Shown here piece after piece: positions 35,126 to 44,949 of a stretch of DNA of 64,000 bases. Below the pieces are notes generated by a model, which had not been told where the DNA came from, did not search any database, and saw only the letters and a program-made list of their open reading frames with translations. The stretch lies in NCBI RefSeq assembly GCF_000298315.2, contig NZ_AEYE02000035.1, positions 372,001 to 436,000 of the forward strand, in the 5' to 3' direction. The DNA is from Rhizobium grahamii CCGE 502. Lineage in GTDB: Bacteria > Pseudomonadota > Alphaproteobacteria > Rhizobiales > Rhizobiaceae. Numbering within the stretch: position 1 is the first letter of the stretch; every line of letters begins with the position of its first letter. The translations under genes and the position numbers were made by a program.

Positions 35126-35848
35126 TCATTTTCCGTAGAGCGCCCGGGATCTCTCGAGGTGCTTCAGGATCGCCGTCTCGGAACCATCCACATCGTTCGC
35201 CTCGAGCCGGTGCACAATCTCTTCATGCTCAACCAAGGTGAAATTTTCCTTCCCCGTCCAGATGAGCATCTCCGTGTGATACTCCTTCAGCCAGGCGAGC
35301 ATCGCCTCGCTGACGGCTACGAAAATAGGATTGCCCGAGATCTGCGCGATACGCGTATGAAATTCCATGTCCGTTGAAATAAAGCGCTCTGCATCCCCCA
35401 GCGAGTTGCGCTGGCGCTGGATGATGGCCTTCAAGTCGGCAATGTCGGCCACGGATGCTCGTTGAGCAGCTTCGCGCGCCATCCCACGCTCAAAAAAGAT
35501 GCGGGCGCTTTTGAGGTGCTCGAGTGAATCTGATGACTGTGACAGCATGATTTTGGCCGTTAGATCGACCTGCCGGAAAATTGACTTTGCAGTCAACTGC
35601 AGCACCTTTGCCCGCTCCCCATGGGAGATGCTGACCAGACCTTTGTTGGCGAGCGACTGCATGGCTTCGCGGATGGCCGGCCGTCCTACCCCGAAGCGCT
35701 CCATGAGAACGCGCTCGGAAGGCATTTCGTCACCCGGTTGCAATTCTTTGACGGTGATCATGCGCTCCAGCCTGTCAAAGACTTCATCTGAAAGTTTTCG
35801 GCGAACAATCTGCTCGATGGGCTGGGTCATAAGGTCTCGCTGTCTCAA
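35126..35848 (-). CDS. GntR-family regulator, FCD subfamily, NanR-like; putative repressor of the apiose regulon
   Basis: A 240-residue regulator: winged helix (PSERVLMERFGVGRPAIREA, then SLANKGLVSISHGERAKV) and FCD domain (FISTDMEFHTRIAQISGNPI with the metal-type Asp and His). The wing GLVSISHGERAKV resembles NanR. The best start is TTG 35848, which has GGAGG seven bases upstream; ATG 35830 is six codons later. It is divergent from the RuBisCO-like gene. A 15-bp motif with core ATACCAG lies in the shared gap and in two more promoters of the block. NanR is known to bind GGTATA repeats, the complement of this core, so I infer that this protein binds there. Confidence 0.88.
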   Translation of the reverse strand: MRQRDLMTQPIEQIVRRKLSDEVFDRLERMITVKELQPGDEMPSERVLMERFGVGRPAIREAMQSLANKGLVSISHGERAKVLQLTAKSIFRQVDLTAKIMLSQSSDSLEHLKSARIFFERGMAREAAQRASVADIADLKAIIQRQRNSLGDAERFISTDMEFHTRIAQISGNPIFVAVSEAMLAWLKEYHTEMLIWTGKENFTLVEHEEIVHRLEANDVDGSETAILKHLERSRALYGK

Positions 35849-35930
35849 ACCGACTCCTCCTTATCATCTTCAGGCATAGCGACAAAGCCGGCCACCGTGC
35901 CTAAAAACAGCTTTTCATTTAATGGAATAC

Positions 35931-35963
35931 TCATTATACCAGATCACGAGTTCCTGCTATAAC
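35931..35963 (+). promoter_or_regulatory. Promoter of the RuBisCO-like/kinase operon with regulon operator
   Basis: TCATTATACCAGATC at 35931-35945 is one of three copies of a 15-bp motif (consensus TCRTYATACCAGWTS). A TATAAC at 35958-35963 is a good -10, and the motif covers the expected -35 region, where no good -35 hexamer exists. The site is 51 bp before the start at 35996, in the gap shared with the divergent GntR gene. Confidence 0.65.
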
Positions 35964-35995
35964 AAACTTGCATCCCTTAGGGTAATCGAAGGTTC

Positions 35996-37252
35996 ATGAT
36001 GATTACACTGACCTACCGTATCGAGACGCCCGGCAGCATCGAGGCCATGGCTAACAAGATCGCGAGTGATCAGTCGACGGGAACCTTTGTCGCAGTTCCC
36101 GGCGAGACCGAAGAATTGAAAGCACGGGTCGCTGCCCGCGTCCTCGAAATCCGGCCGCTGCCGGATGCCGAGAGGCCAACCTGGCCGGAGGCCAAGCCCG
36201 GCACCCTACTCCACCGCGCCGACGTTGATATAGCCTTCCCGCTGGATGCAATCGGCACGGACCTCTCGGCATTGATGACGATTGCAATCGGCGGCGTCTT
36301 TTCCATCAAGGGAATGACAGGCATCCGGATCGTCGACATGAAGCTACCGGACCCGTTCAGAAGCGCCCATCCTGGCCCACAGTTCGGGGTCCAGGGAAGC
36401 CGCCGCCTGACCGGCGTCACGAACCGCCCCATCATAGGGACAATCGTCAAACCTGCGCTCGGCCTGCGTCCGGGGGAGACAGCAGCGCTTGTCGGGGAGT
36501 TGATCGGTTCCGGTGTAGATTTCATCAAAGACGACGAGAAACTCATGAGCCCGGCCTATTCACCGCTCAAGGAGCGCGTCGCCGCCATCATGCCGCTCAT
36601 CCTTGACCACGAGCAGAGGACGGGCAAGAAGGTCATGTATGCGTTCGGCATTTCACATGCTGACCCGGATGAGATGATGCGCAACCACGACCTCGTTTTG
36701 GAAGCGGGTGGCAACTGCGCCGTCGTCAACATCAACTCGATCGGTTTCGGCGGCATGAGTTTCCTGCGCAAGCGCTCCGGCCTGGTGCTCCACGCTCACC
36801 GAAACGGCTGGGACGTTCTGACACGCGACCCCGGCGCCGGCATGGACTTCAAGGTTTACCAGCAGTTCTGGCGGCTGCTCGGCGTTGACCAGTTCCAGAT
36901 CAACGGCATCCGTGTGAAATATTGGGAACCGGACGAAAGCTTTGTCGCTTCCTTCAAGGCTGTGAGCACTCCGCTCTTTGATGCTTCCGACTGCCCGTTG
37001 CCGGTCGCTGGTTCGGGCCAATGGGGCGGACAAGCGCCCGAGACGTACCGGCGGACCGGCCGGACCACCGATCTTCTCTATCTGTGTGGTGGCGGCATCG
37101 TCAGCCATCCAGATGGCCCCGCCGCGGGAGTTCGCGCCGTTCAGCAGGCATGGCAGGCCGCTGTTGCCGACATTCCGCTTGAGACCTATGCCAGGGAGCA
37201 CCCCGAGCTGGCTGCGTCGATCAGGAAGTTCAGCGACGGCAAGGGCGCATGA
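35996..37252 (+). CDS. RuBisCO-like protein, predicted 3-oxo-isoapionate-4-phosphate decarboxylase (OiaX) or transcarboxylase/hydrolase (OiaT)
   Basis: A 418-residue form IV RuBisCO homologue. Seen residues: K152 (TIVKPALGL, equivalent of catalytic K175), K178-D180-E181 (FIKDDE, the carbamylated Lys and metal ligands), H268 (LHAHRNG) and the phosphate loop LCGGGIVSHPDG. The second Lys of KPK is Ala, so it cannot fix CO2 as true RuBisCO does. Next to kinase and oxidoisomerase genes, it matches the RuBisCO-like enzymes of D-apionate breakdown: OiaX decarboxylates 3-oxo-isoapionate 4-phosphate to L-erythrulose 1-phosphate, OiaT splits it to 3-phosphoglycerate and glycolate. I cannot tell which by eye. 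ATG 35999 is an alternative start. Confidence 0.88.
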   Translation: MMITLTYRIETPGSIEAMANKIASDQSTGTFVAVPGETEELKARVAARVLEIRPLPDAERPTWPEAKPGTLLHRADVDIAFPLDAIGTDLSALMTIAIGGVFSIKGMTGIRIVDMKLPDPFRSAHPGPQFGVQGSRRLTGVTNRPIIGTIVKPALGLRPGETAALVGELIGSGVDFIKDDEKLMSPAYSPLKERVAAIMPLILDHEQRTGKKVMYAFGISHADPDEMMRNHDLVLEAGGNCAVVNINSIGFGGMSFLRKRSGLVLHAHRNGWDVLTRDPGAGMDFKVYQQFWRLLGVDQFQINGIRVKYWEPDESFVASFKAVSTPLFDASDCPLPVAGSGQWGGQAPETYRRTGRTTDLLYLCGGGIVSHPDGPAAGVRAVQQAWQAAVADIPLETYAREHPELAASIRKFSDGKGA

Positions 37253-38592
37253 CGGCCATGGGCGATCTCCTCCTTAGCTTCTACGGCGACGACTTTACAG
37301 GCTCGACCGATGTGATGGAGGCTCTCGCCTCCAGCGGCATCTCCACCGTGCTCTTTCTTGGCATCCCCTCCTCCGAGATACTTGATCGATTTGGGGATTT
37401 CCGCGCCATGGGCATCGCTGGAACAAGCCGAAGCGAAACACCTTCCTGGATGCAACTTAACCTCGGGCAGGCATTCGAATGGCTGAAGTCCCGGGGAGCT
37501 GGAATTTGCCATTACAAGGTCTGTTCTACGTTTGATTCCAGTCCTGATGTCGGCAGCATTGGAAAGGCAATCGAGATCGGCTGCTCGACCTTTACGCAAG
37601 CCACTGTGCCGATTGTTGTCGGTGCGCCCCAGTTGAAGCGCTACACGGCGTTCGGAAATCTGTTTGCCGCATATCAGGGCGAAACATATAGGATCGATCG
37701 TCACCCGGTGATGAGCCGACACCCGGTTACGCCAATGGACGAAGCCGATCTGACGCGCCACCTCGCCAAACAGACGGACATCCCCGTTGTTCTCGCTGAT
37801 CTTGCGACTGTTGCGGCTACTGACGCCGACAGCAGGATCGATCGCCTGATCGACCGCCCTCAATCGATCCTGATGATAGACGTCGACTCTGCCGAAAGCC
37901 AGTTGAGGGCTGGCCGGCAGCTGATACGATTGGCCAAGGTAGCAGGCCCTTTCGTTGTGGGATCCTCCGGCGTCGAGTATGCGCTTTTGGGCGCCTTGCG
38001 CGAGCGCAAGGTCGTTGGCGACGAGGCGACGTTTCCTGAACCCGGCGCCGTCGACCGGCTTGCCGTTGTCTCCGGGAGCGTCTCACCGACGACGGAACGG
38101 CAGATCCGTCACGCGGTTGCCAATGGGTTTGGCACAATTGCGCTTGATCCACTGTCGCTCGTCGATGACGACAGCGAACAGTCAATTGAGGCAGCAGTCG
38201 CCGCTGCGCTCGAGACGCTGAAGGCAGGCAGAAGCGTTATCTTGTATACAGCACTTGGCCCGGCAGCCGACCGCGGAGCCGACATCGACAGGGTTGCTGG
38301 CGCGCGCCATAAGCTTGGCGCTGCGCTCGGCACGATCTTGCGTCGGCTCGTTGCAGCAGAAGGACTGACACGAGCCGTTATTGCGGGTGGAGACACGTCA
38401 AGCCACGCCCTGAAACAGTTGCGTGTGGAGGCGTTGACCACCCTCCTCCCGCTCTTGCAGACGCCCGGCTCTCCACTCTGCCTGGCGCATGGCAATTACG
38501 AGCCGACCAATGGTCTGCAGATCGCACTGAAGGGCGGCCAGATCGGCTCTGACGACTATTTTTCACAGATCCGGGATGGAAGGCGGGCCTGA
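37249..38592 (+). CDS. oiaK: 3-oxo-isoapionate kinase, four-carbon acid sugar kinase family (DUF1537)
   Basis: A 447-residue DUF1537-type kinase. The N-terminal domain opens with LSFYGDDFTGSTDVMEALAS, the substrate-binding signature with the acidic pair D14-D15; the C-terminal nucleotide-binding domain shows TRAVIAGGDTSSHALKQL. In the apionate pathway OiaK phosphorylates 3-oxo-isoapionate at O4. Its ATGA overlap with the RuBisCO-like gene, whose substrate would be this product, is strong support. Other DUF1537 members act on D-erythronate, D-threonate or 3-oxo-tetronate, so without the context the substrate would be open. Confidence 0.85.
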   Translation: MTAMGDLLLSFYGDDFTGSTDVMEALASSGISTVLFLGIPSSEILDRFGDFRAMGIAGTSRSETPSWMQLNLGQAFEWLKSRGAGICHYKVCSTFDSSPDVGSIGKAIEIGCSTFTQATVPIVVGAPQLKRYTAFGNLFAAYQGETYRIDRHPVMSRHPVTPMDEADLTRHLAKQTDIPVVLADLATVAATDADSRIDRLIDRPQSILMIDVDSAESQLRAGRQLIRLAKVAGPFVVGSSGVEYALLGALRERKVVGDEATFPEPGAVDRLAVVSGSVSPTTERQIRHAVANGFGTIALDPLSLVDDDSEQSIEAAVAAALETLKAGRSVILYTALGPAADRGADIDRVAGARHKLGAALGTILRRLVAAEGLTRAVIAGGDTSSHALKQLRVEALTTLLPLLQTPGSPLCLAHGNYEPTNGLQIALKGGQIGSDDYFSQIRDGRRA

Positions 38593-38683
38593 GAGATCTG
38601 AAGAGAGTGAGCAGGTTCGTCGACCGAGCCGAAATGGCCTCGATCTGGAGGTCTCGCGAGCCAAGAAAACGGTGATATGGTGA

Positions 38684-38712
38684 TTGACTCATCATACCAG
38701 TTGTGGTCTATC
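38684..38712 (+). promoter_or_regulatory. apnO promoter with regulon operator between -35 and -10
   Basis: TTGACT at 38684-38689 and TCTATC at 38707-38712 are 17 bp apart and make a fair sigma-70-type promoter. The 15-bp motif TCATCATACCAGTTG (38689-38703) fills the spacer, a position that would block RNA polymerase when occupied. It is 35 bp before the apnO start. Confidence 0.65.
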
Positions 38713-38737
38713 TGCTTTAACGAGAAGGTGAGGAAAC

Positions 38738-39565
38738 ATGACAAGTATTGCCCTATTTGGCGCTGGCGGGAAAATGGGATACCGGCTTGCGAAGAACCTC
38801 AAGGGTTCCCGCTTCGAGGTTCGCCATATCGAGGTCAGTGAGACAGGCAAAGCGCGTCTGAAAAACGAACTGGGTCTCGATTGCTTATCTGCCGACGCCG
38901 GGCTCGAAGGTGCGGACGTGGTGATCCTGGCGGTCCCCGACACTGCGATTGGCAAGGTAGCGAACGGTATTGTAGAAAAGCTGAAGCCGGGCACCATGGT
39001 GATCGCGCTTGACGCGGCTGCACCCTTCGCCGGCCATCTGCCCGAGCGTGACGATCTCACCTACTTCGTCACCCATCCCTGCCATCCGCCGATCTTCAAC
39101 GACGAGACGGAGATGCAGGCCAAGAAGGACCACTTCGGCGGTCTATTCGCCAAGCAACACATCGTTTCAGCATTGATGCAGGGTCCTGACAGCGCCTACG
39201 CGCTTGGTGAAGAAATCGCCAAAGTCATCTGGGCTCCAGTCATGCGCTCGCACCGGGTCACCGTCGACCAGTTGGCGATGCTGGAACCAGGCCTATCCGA
39301 AACGGTGTGTGCATCGCTTCTGGTTATCATGCGTCAGGCCATGGACGAGTGCGTGGCGCGCGGCGTGCCCGAAGAGGCAGCCCGCGACTTTCTCCTTGGC
39401 CACATGAACGTTCTCGGCGCCGTGATCTTCAAGGAGGTCGACGGTGTCTTCTCGGATGCCTGCAACAAGGCAATTGAGTTCGGAATCCCCGCGCTGATGC
39501 GCGATGACTGGAAGAAGGTCTTCGAGCCACAGGAGATCGCCGAAAGCATCCGGCGTATCACGTAA
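38738..39565 (+). CDS. apnO: D-apionate oxidoisomerase
   Basis: A 275-residue NAD-binding protein: Rossmann start TSIALFGAGGKMGYRLAKNL, ILAVPDTAIGKVANGIVEKL, and a helical C-terminal domain of the phosphogluconate-dehydrogenase type (FVTHPCHPPIFNDETEMQAK; GLSETVCASLLVIMRQAMDE). ApnO oxidises D-apionate and moves a hydroxymethyl group to give 3-oxo-isoapionate. The assignment comes from the family pattern plus the kinase, RuBisCO-like, lactonase and dehydrogenase genes around it. GTGAGG precedes the ATG. It has its own promoter and operator and may lead the transcript into the transporter genes. Confidence 0.85.
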   Translation: MTSIALFGAGGKMGYRLAKNLKGSRFEVRHIEVSETGKARLKNELGLDCLSADAGLEGADVVILAVPDTAIGKVANGIVEKLKPGTMVIALDAAAPFAGHLPERDDLTYFVTHPCHPPIFNDETEMQAKKDHFGGLFAKQHIVSALMQGPDSAYALGEEIAKVIWAPVMRSHRVTVDQLAMLEPGLSETVCASLLVIMRQAMDECVARGVPEEAARDFLLGHMNVLGAVIFKEVDGVFSDACNKAIEFGIPALMRDDWKKVFEPQEIAESIRRIT

Positions 39566-39573
39566 ACCGGATT

Positions 39574-39595
39574 GGGGAGGAAAAAGCGCCTCCCC
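39574..39595 (+). other. Hairpin between apnO and the binding-protein gene
   Basis: GGGGAGG-aaaaagcg-CCTCCCC forms a 7-bp stem just after the apnO stop. There is no T-run, and a second small GC repeat follows near 39603-39621. It may be an mRNA-processing or stability element, or debris of a rhizobial intergenic repeat. Confidence 0.4.
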
Positions 39596-39645
39596 GTCAC
39601 CCGCCCCATGGGAGAAGGGGCACTATCAACACTCGGGAGGAATGA

Positions 39646-40587
<942 letters not shown>

Positions 40588-40607
40588 CATCACACCTTTA
40601 TCATGCA

Positions 40608-40633
40608 GAGGGCGCCCTACCGCGCCCTCTTTT
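40608..40633 (+). terminator. Intra-operon Rho-independent terminator/attenuator
   Basis: GAGGGCGC-cctacc-GCGCCCTC followed by TTTT: an 8-bp perfect stem with a 6-base loop. It lies between the binding-protein gene and the rest of the transporter operon and probably allows partial read-through, the usual way to make more binding protein than permease. Confidence 0.85.
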
Positions 40634-40663
40634 GTTCATTCGTATGTCGCCGAGGTTCGCTGC

Positions 40664-41308
40664 ATGTTGAGAATGACGAGCACTTTGCTCGCTGCTTTTA
40701 TTGTTGTGGCGCTGCCGGGCTGTAAGTTCGTCAAGACGCCAACCGCCGAAGAAAAGGCCGCGGCCGCGGCCAAGAACGCCTTTGATCCGACCGCCAAGGT
40801 CGATGCGATCTGGCAGCCACAGGTGGTTCCCTACTTCGAGAAGCGCGCAGGTGACCTGAAGGACGTCGTTCAGCTTGCCGGCTCCAGTCCGGATCAAGCC
40901 GGAGCAAAATACGGCAATCCCCGTAAGCAGAGCAGTTCGCCGTGGACCTACGCGGCCAAATTTACCGGAAAAGTGATAGCCGCCGATACCGCATCACGTG
41001 CCGGAACGCTTGATGTCGATACCGACGGCGATGGCAAGGCTGACGCCAAGGTTCAAATCGGTCCGGCGCTTCGCGGCACCGCTCTGCGCGACACACTCGA
41101 CTTCGTCAATTTCAACGAATTCAAGAACCAGATCGAATGGGCCCAGTTCGGCAAGGCATTCAACGAGAAGGCCAATACCGTCTTCCTCGCCTCTGTCCCG
41201 CGCGATGGCCTGATCGGCAAGCCCGTGACGGTGATTGGTGCCTTTCCGCTCCCGAGCGGCGGCCAGCTCCCGCTCGTTACCCCCTCTGAGCTGAAGGTGG
41301 GATCATGA
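40664..41308 (+). CDS. DUF2291 lipoprotein of the sugar ABC transporter
   Basis: A 214-residue protein with a lipoprotein signal (lipobox VALPGC, Cys at residue 20) and a soluble domain containing YGNPRKQSSSPWTYAAKFTG and VDTDGDGKADAKVQIGP. DUF2291 proteins are regularly found between the binding protein and ATPase genes of CUT2 systems for pentoses; their job is unknown and they are probably anchored on the periplasmic face of the membrane. GAGG is eight bases before the ATG. Its stop overlaps the ATPase start (ATGA). Confidence 0.85.
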   Translation: MLRMTSTLLAAFIVVALPGCKFVKTPTAEEKAAAAAKNAFDPTAKVDAIWQPQVVPYFEKRAGDLKDVVQLAGSSPDQAGAKYGNPRKQSSSPWTYAAKFTGKVIAADTASRAGTLDVDTDGDGKADAKVQIGPALRGTALRDTLDFVNFNEFKNQIEWAQFGKAFNEKANTVFLASVPRDGLIGKPVTVIGAFPLPSGGQLPLVTPSELKVGS

Positions 41309-42852
41309 GTGGCACGCCCCTCAGCGATGACATCATCCTGCGTCTCGACGACGTATCGAAAGTCTATTCAGGCATCGTAGCGGTCAAGCGCGCAAATCTC
41401 GAACTGCGGCGCGGCGCAGTCAACGTCCTTGTCGGCGAAAACGGAGCCGGCAAATCGACCCTCATGAAGATCATCGCCGGGGTCGAACGGCCAACGCTCG
41501 GCAGCATTATCCTCGACGGCGAACACGTTTCCTTCGACAGCCCTGCCGACGCACAAAAGCACGGCATCGGCATGATCTTCCAGGAGCTCAACCTCTTCTC
41601 CAATATGTCCGTGGCCGAGAACATCTTTGCGACACGTGAGATTACCCGTCGTCTGAGAGGTATCGACCACATGGCACAGATCGAAAAGGCCAACGCGTTC
41701 CTGAAACGGCTGGATGCCGGCATCGACGCGGAAGCGTTGGTGGAGGACCTGCCGATTGGCCAGCAGCAGCTCGTCGAGATCGCCAAGGCGATGTCCCTTG
41801 ATGCGCGGATCCTCATCATGGATGAACCGACGTCGGCACTTTCAGCTGCGGAGGTCGAAATCCTCTTCAAGGTGATTGCGGAGCTGAAGGCACAGGGTGT
41901 CGCCATCGTCTATATTTCGCATCGACTGGAAGAATTGATGCGCATCGGCGACTACATCACGGTGCTGCGTGATGGCCAAATCACCGGCCAGGCTGTCGTC
42001 CGCGACATCGACACAGGATGGATCGTGCGCTCGATGATCGGGTCCGATGCCAAGGACTTCGCCAAGTCCGTCGATCACGCGATCGGCGGGGAGATGTTTC
42101 GTGCGGAGGAAATCAGTCTTCCTCGACCGACGGGCGGCCTTGCCGTCGATCGTGTCTCGCTCTCTGTCAAGGCGGGCGAGATCCTCGGGATCTATGGCCT
42201 GATGGGAGCGGGTCGTAGCGAATTCTTCGAATGCGTAATGGGCCGCCACATGCATTCCACCGGCAAGATCTACATCAATGGCGAAGAGGTGCGCGCGCGA
42301 GACGTAACCCGCCGTATCCGCAAGGGGCTGGCGTTGATCCCAGAGGATCGGCAGCGGGAAGGCCTGGTGCAAGTCCTTTCAATCGCCAGCAATCTGTCAC
42401 TGGCAAGCCTCAACCGCTTCGCCCGGTTCTTCCATATCAATTCGACAATGGAAAAAGCCGCCATTCGCGACGCCATCAAGGATCTCTCGATCAAGGCCCC
42501 CAATCCCGACTTCGAGGTAACGTCGATGTCGGGAGGCAATCAACAGAAAGTGGTGATTGGCAAGGCCCTGATGACCGAGCCGAAGGTACTGTTGATGGAT
42601 GAGCCCAGTCGCGGCATCGACGTCGGCGCAAAGGCGGACGTCTTCCGCACCATGCGCCGACTCGCGGCAAACGGGCTAGCCATTCTGTTTTCGACTTCGG
42701 ACCTCGAAGAGGTCATGGCGCTTTCAGATCGCATAGCGGTTTTGAGCAACGGCCAGCTGGTGGCCGTTTTCAATCGAATCGAGGCGACGGAAGACGCCAT
42801 CATCGCGGCTTCGGCCAAGGGACACGGACATCAAGGGAAACTCGCGTCATGA
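41305..42852 (+). CDS. CUT2 ABC transporter ATP-binding protein (apiose transporter)
   Basis: A 515-residue double-ABC ATPase, RbsA type. First domain: Walker A GENGAGKSTLMK, LPIGQQQLVEIAKAM, Walker B ILIMDEPTSAL. Second domain: degenerate GLMGAGRSEFFECV, then MSGGNQQKVVIGKAL and LLMDEPSRGIDVG. Energises uptake of the sugar captured by the protein at 39646. It overlaps both neighbours by 4 bp. Confidence 0.94.
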   Translation: MSGTPLSDDIILRLDDVSKVYSGIVAVKRANLELRRGAVNVLVGENGAGKSTLMKIIAGVERPTLGSIILDGEHVSFDSPADAQKHGIGMIFQELNLFSNMSVAENIFATREITRRLRGIDHMAQIEKANAFLKRLDAGIDAEALVEDLPIGQQQLVEIAKAMSLDARILIMDEPTSALSAAEVEILFKVIAELKAQGVAIVYISHRLEELMRIGDYITVLRDGQITGQAVVRDIDTGWIVRSMIGSDAKDFAKSVDHAIGGEMFRAEEISLPRPTGGLAVDRVSLSVKAGEILGIYGLMGAGRSEFFECVMGRHMHSTGKIYINGEEVRARDVTRRIRKGLALIPEDRQREGLVQVLSIASNLSLASLNRFARFFHINSTMEKAAIRDAIKDLSIKAPNPDFEVTSMSGGNQQKVVIGKALMTEPKVLLMDEPSRGIDVGAKADVFRTMRRLAANGLAILFSTSDLEEVMALSDRIAVLSNGQLVAVFNRIEATEDAIIAASAKGHGHQGKLAS

Positions 42853-43913
42853 CGGCGGCTACTCCATCCACTACTTCGCCGACGAGCGCGAACGGCTCTG
42901 TCCTCCTGACGCTGATGAAGCTCAGGACGTTCATCGCGCTGTTCGCGGTGATCATATTCTTCGCGATCTTCGCTCCGAACTTCACCTCGACGGCGAATAT
43001 GATCCTCATGTCAAAGCATGTCGCACTCAATGCCTTTCTTGCGATGGGAATGACATTCGTGATCATCACCGGCGGCATCGATCTGTCAGTGGGATCGATC
43101 GTCGGACTCTGCGGCATGGTTGCAGGTGGCTTGATCCTTTACGGCATCGAGTTGCCGATCGGTTATACCATCTACTTCAACCTGTTCGAGATCGTGCTCA
43201 TCACGCTGTCGATCGGGCTATTGATTGGACTGATTAACGGCCTTCTGATCACAAAGCTGAATGTTGCTCCCTTCATAGCGACCCTCGGTACGCTCTATAT
43301 TGCACGCGGCCTGGCCCTGCTTTCCTCCGATGGCCAGACCTTTCCGAACCTCGTGGGGCGCCCCGAATATGCAACGACCGGATTCGACTTCTTCGGTGCG
43401 GGTCGCATCGTCGGACTGCCGGTTTCGATCTGGATCCTGATCGCCTTGGCGCTGGTGGCAGCCTATGTCGCGCGTTCGACGCCGATCGGTCGGCATATCT
43501 TTGCTGTTGGTGGCAATGAACGTGCGGCACGCATGTCTGGCATCCGTGTCGATATCGTGAAGATCTTCGTCTACATGTTTTCCGGCCTCTGCGCGGCGAT
43601 CGTCGGCGTTATCATCTCGTCGGAACTGATGGCCGCCCACCCGGCCACCGGCGAGAGCTTCGAGCTCAATGCGATTGCCGCAGCCGTCCTCGGCGGCACC
43701 TCAATGTCAGGTGGCCGCGGGACGATTGGCGGCACGATCATCGGGGCCTTCGTAATCGGCATTCTTTCCGACGGCCTGGTGATGATGGGTGTGTCGTCAT
43801 TCTGGCAGATGGTCATCAAGGGTCTTGTGATTATCATCGCTGTGGTTGTTGACCAGGCGCAGCGGCGTTTGCAGCAACGGGTTACTCTTATGCAGATGGC
43901 AAAGGCAGGTTGA
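42849..43913 (+). CDS. CUT2 ABC transporter permease (apiose transporter)
   Basis: A 354-residue RbsC-type permease with about ten hydrophobic segments. The family signature is VIITGGIDLSVGSIVGLCGM and the glycine-rich loop is AVLGGTSMSGGRGTIGGTII, both canonical. Only one permease gene is present, so this is a homodimeric channel, unlike the two CUT2 systems at the left of the window. The stop is one base from the next start. Confidence 0.94.
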   Translation: MTAATPSTTSPTSANGSVLLTLMKLRTFIALFAVIIFFAIFAPNFTSTANMILMSKHVALNAFLAMGMTFVIITGGIDLSVGSIVGLCGMVAGGLILYGIELPIGYTIYFNLFEIVLITLSIGLLIGLINGLLITKLNVAPFIATLGTLYIARGLALLSSDGQTFPNLVGRPEYATTGFDFFGAGRIVGLPVSIWILIALALVAAYVARSTPIGRHIFAVGGNERAARMSGIRVDIVKIFVYMFSGLCAAIVGVIISSELMAAHPATGESFELNAIAAAVLGGTSMSGGRGTIGGTIIGAFVIGILSDGLVMMGVSSFWQMVIKGLVIIIAVVVDQAQRRLQQRVTLMQMAKAG

Positions 43914-43914
43914 A

Positions 43915-44949
43915 ATGACGAACTTCAAAGGCGCACTGATCGGTTGCGGGTTCTTCGCGGTCAACCAGATGCACGCCTGGAACGATGTCGAGGGAGCAGA
44001 GATTGTCGCAATTTGCGATCGGGATCCCGAGCGCCTCGACATTGTTGGCGAGCAGTTCGGTATCGAACGCCGGTATGCAGATGCGGAGGCGCTTTTTTCT
44101 GATGGCGGTTTCGATTTCGTCGACATCGCAACAACCGTGCAGGGTCATCGTCCGCTGGTCGAACTTTCCGCCCGTCACAGGGTTGCAGCCATTTGCCAGA
44201 AACCATTCGCCAAGACCCTTTCCGATGCGAAGGCAATGGTAAAAGCTTGTCGCGATGCAGGCGTGCCACTGATGGTCCACGAGAATTTCCGCTGGCAGAC
44301 CCCGATCCAGGCGGTTCGCAAGGCGTTAGACGACAACGCGATCGGGACACCGTTCTGGGGACGCTTCTCGTTTCGTTCGGGCTATGATGTGTTTTCCGGC
44401 CAACCCTATCTCGCCGAGCAGGATCGTTTCATTATCGAGGACCTTGGTATCCATACGCTCGACATTGCACGCTACATTCTTGGGGATGTGCGAACAATCA
44501 CCGCCAGGACAAGACGCGTCAACCCAAAGATCAAAGGCGAAGATGTCGCCACCATGCTGCTCGATCACGAAGATGGCGCAACGTCGATCGTCGACGTCAG
44601 CTATGCGACGAAGTTATCGAGCGAGCCCTTTCCCGAGACATTGATCGAACTCGACGGGACCGGCGGAAGCCTCCGGCTCCGCCAGGGTTACCAGCTTGAA
44701 GTGACCAACGCTCTGGGCTCGCGTAACGTTGACGTCTCGCCGCAGCTGTTGTCCTGGGCCTCGCGACCCTGGCACAATATTCAGGAGAGCGTCTATGCAA
44801 TACAGCAGCATTGGGTTGCCCAGCTGCGACGCGGCGCAGAACATTCGACGTCGGGAAGCGACAACCTGAAGACATTCGCTCTCGTCGAGGCCGCTTACGA
44901 CAGCGCCGCCAGGCACCAGGCGGTCGATATCGGGGTAATGCTGCGATGA
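43915..44949 (+). CDS. apsD: D-apiose dehydrogenase, Gfo/Idh/MocA family
   Basis: A 344-residue NAD(P)-dependent dehydrogenase that would oxidise D-apiose to D-apiono-lactone. The Rossmann motif is ALIGCGFFAVNQMHAW; the catalytic Lys is K96 in CQKPFAKTL (the EKP motif with Gln for Glu); EDLGIHTLDIARYILG holds the usual active-site Asp/His. The Gfo/Idh/MocA domain follows. The start is ATG 43915, one base after the permease stop. The name rests on the family plus the lactonase gene coupled to it by ATGA. Confidence 0.82.
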   Translation: MTNFKGALIGCGFFAVNQMHAWNDVEGAEIVAICDRDPERLDIVGEQFGIERRYADAEALFSDGGFDFVDIATTVQGHRPLVELSARHRVAAICQKPFAKTLSDAKAMVKACRDAGVPLMVHENFRWQTPIQAVRKALDDNAIGTPFWGRFSFRSGYDVFSGQPYLAEQDRFIIEDLGIHTLDIARYILGDVRTITARTRRVNPKIKGEDVATMLLDHEDGATSIVDVSYATKLSSEPFPETLIELDGTGGSLRLRQGYQLEVTNALGSRNVDVSPQLLSWASRPWHNIQESVYAIQQHWVAQLRRGAEHSTSGSDNLKTFALVEAAYDSAARHQAVDIGVMLR

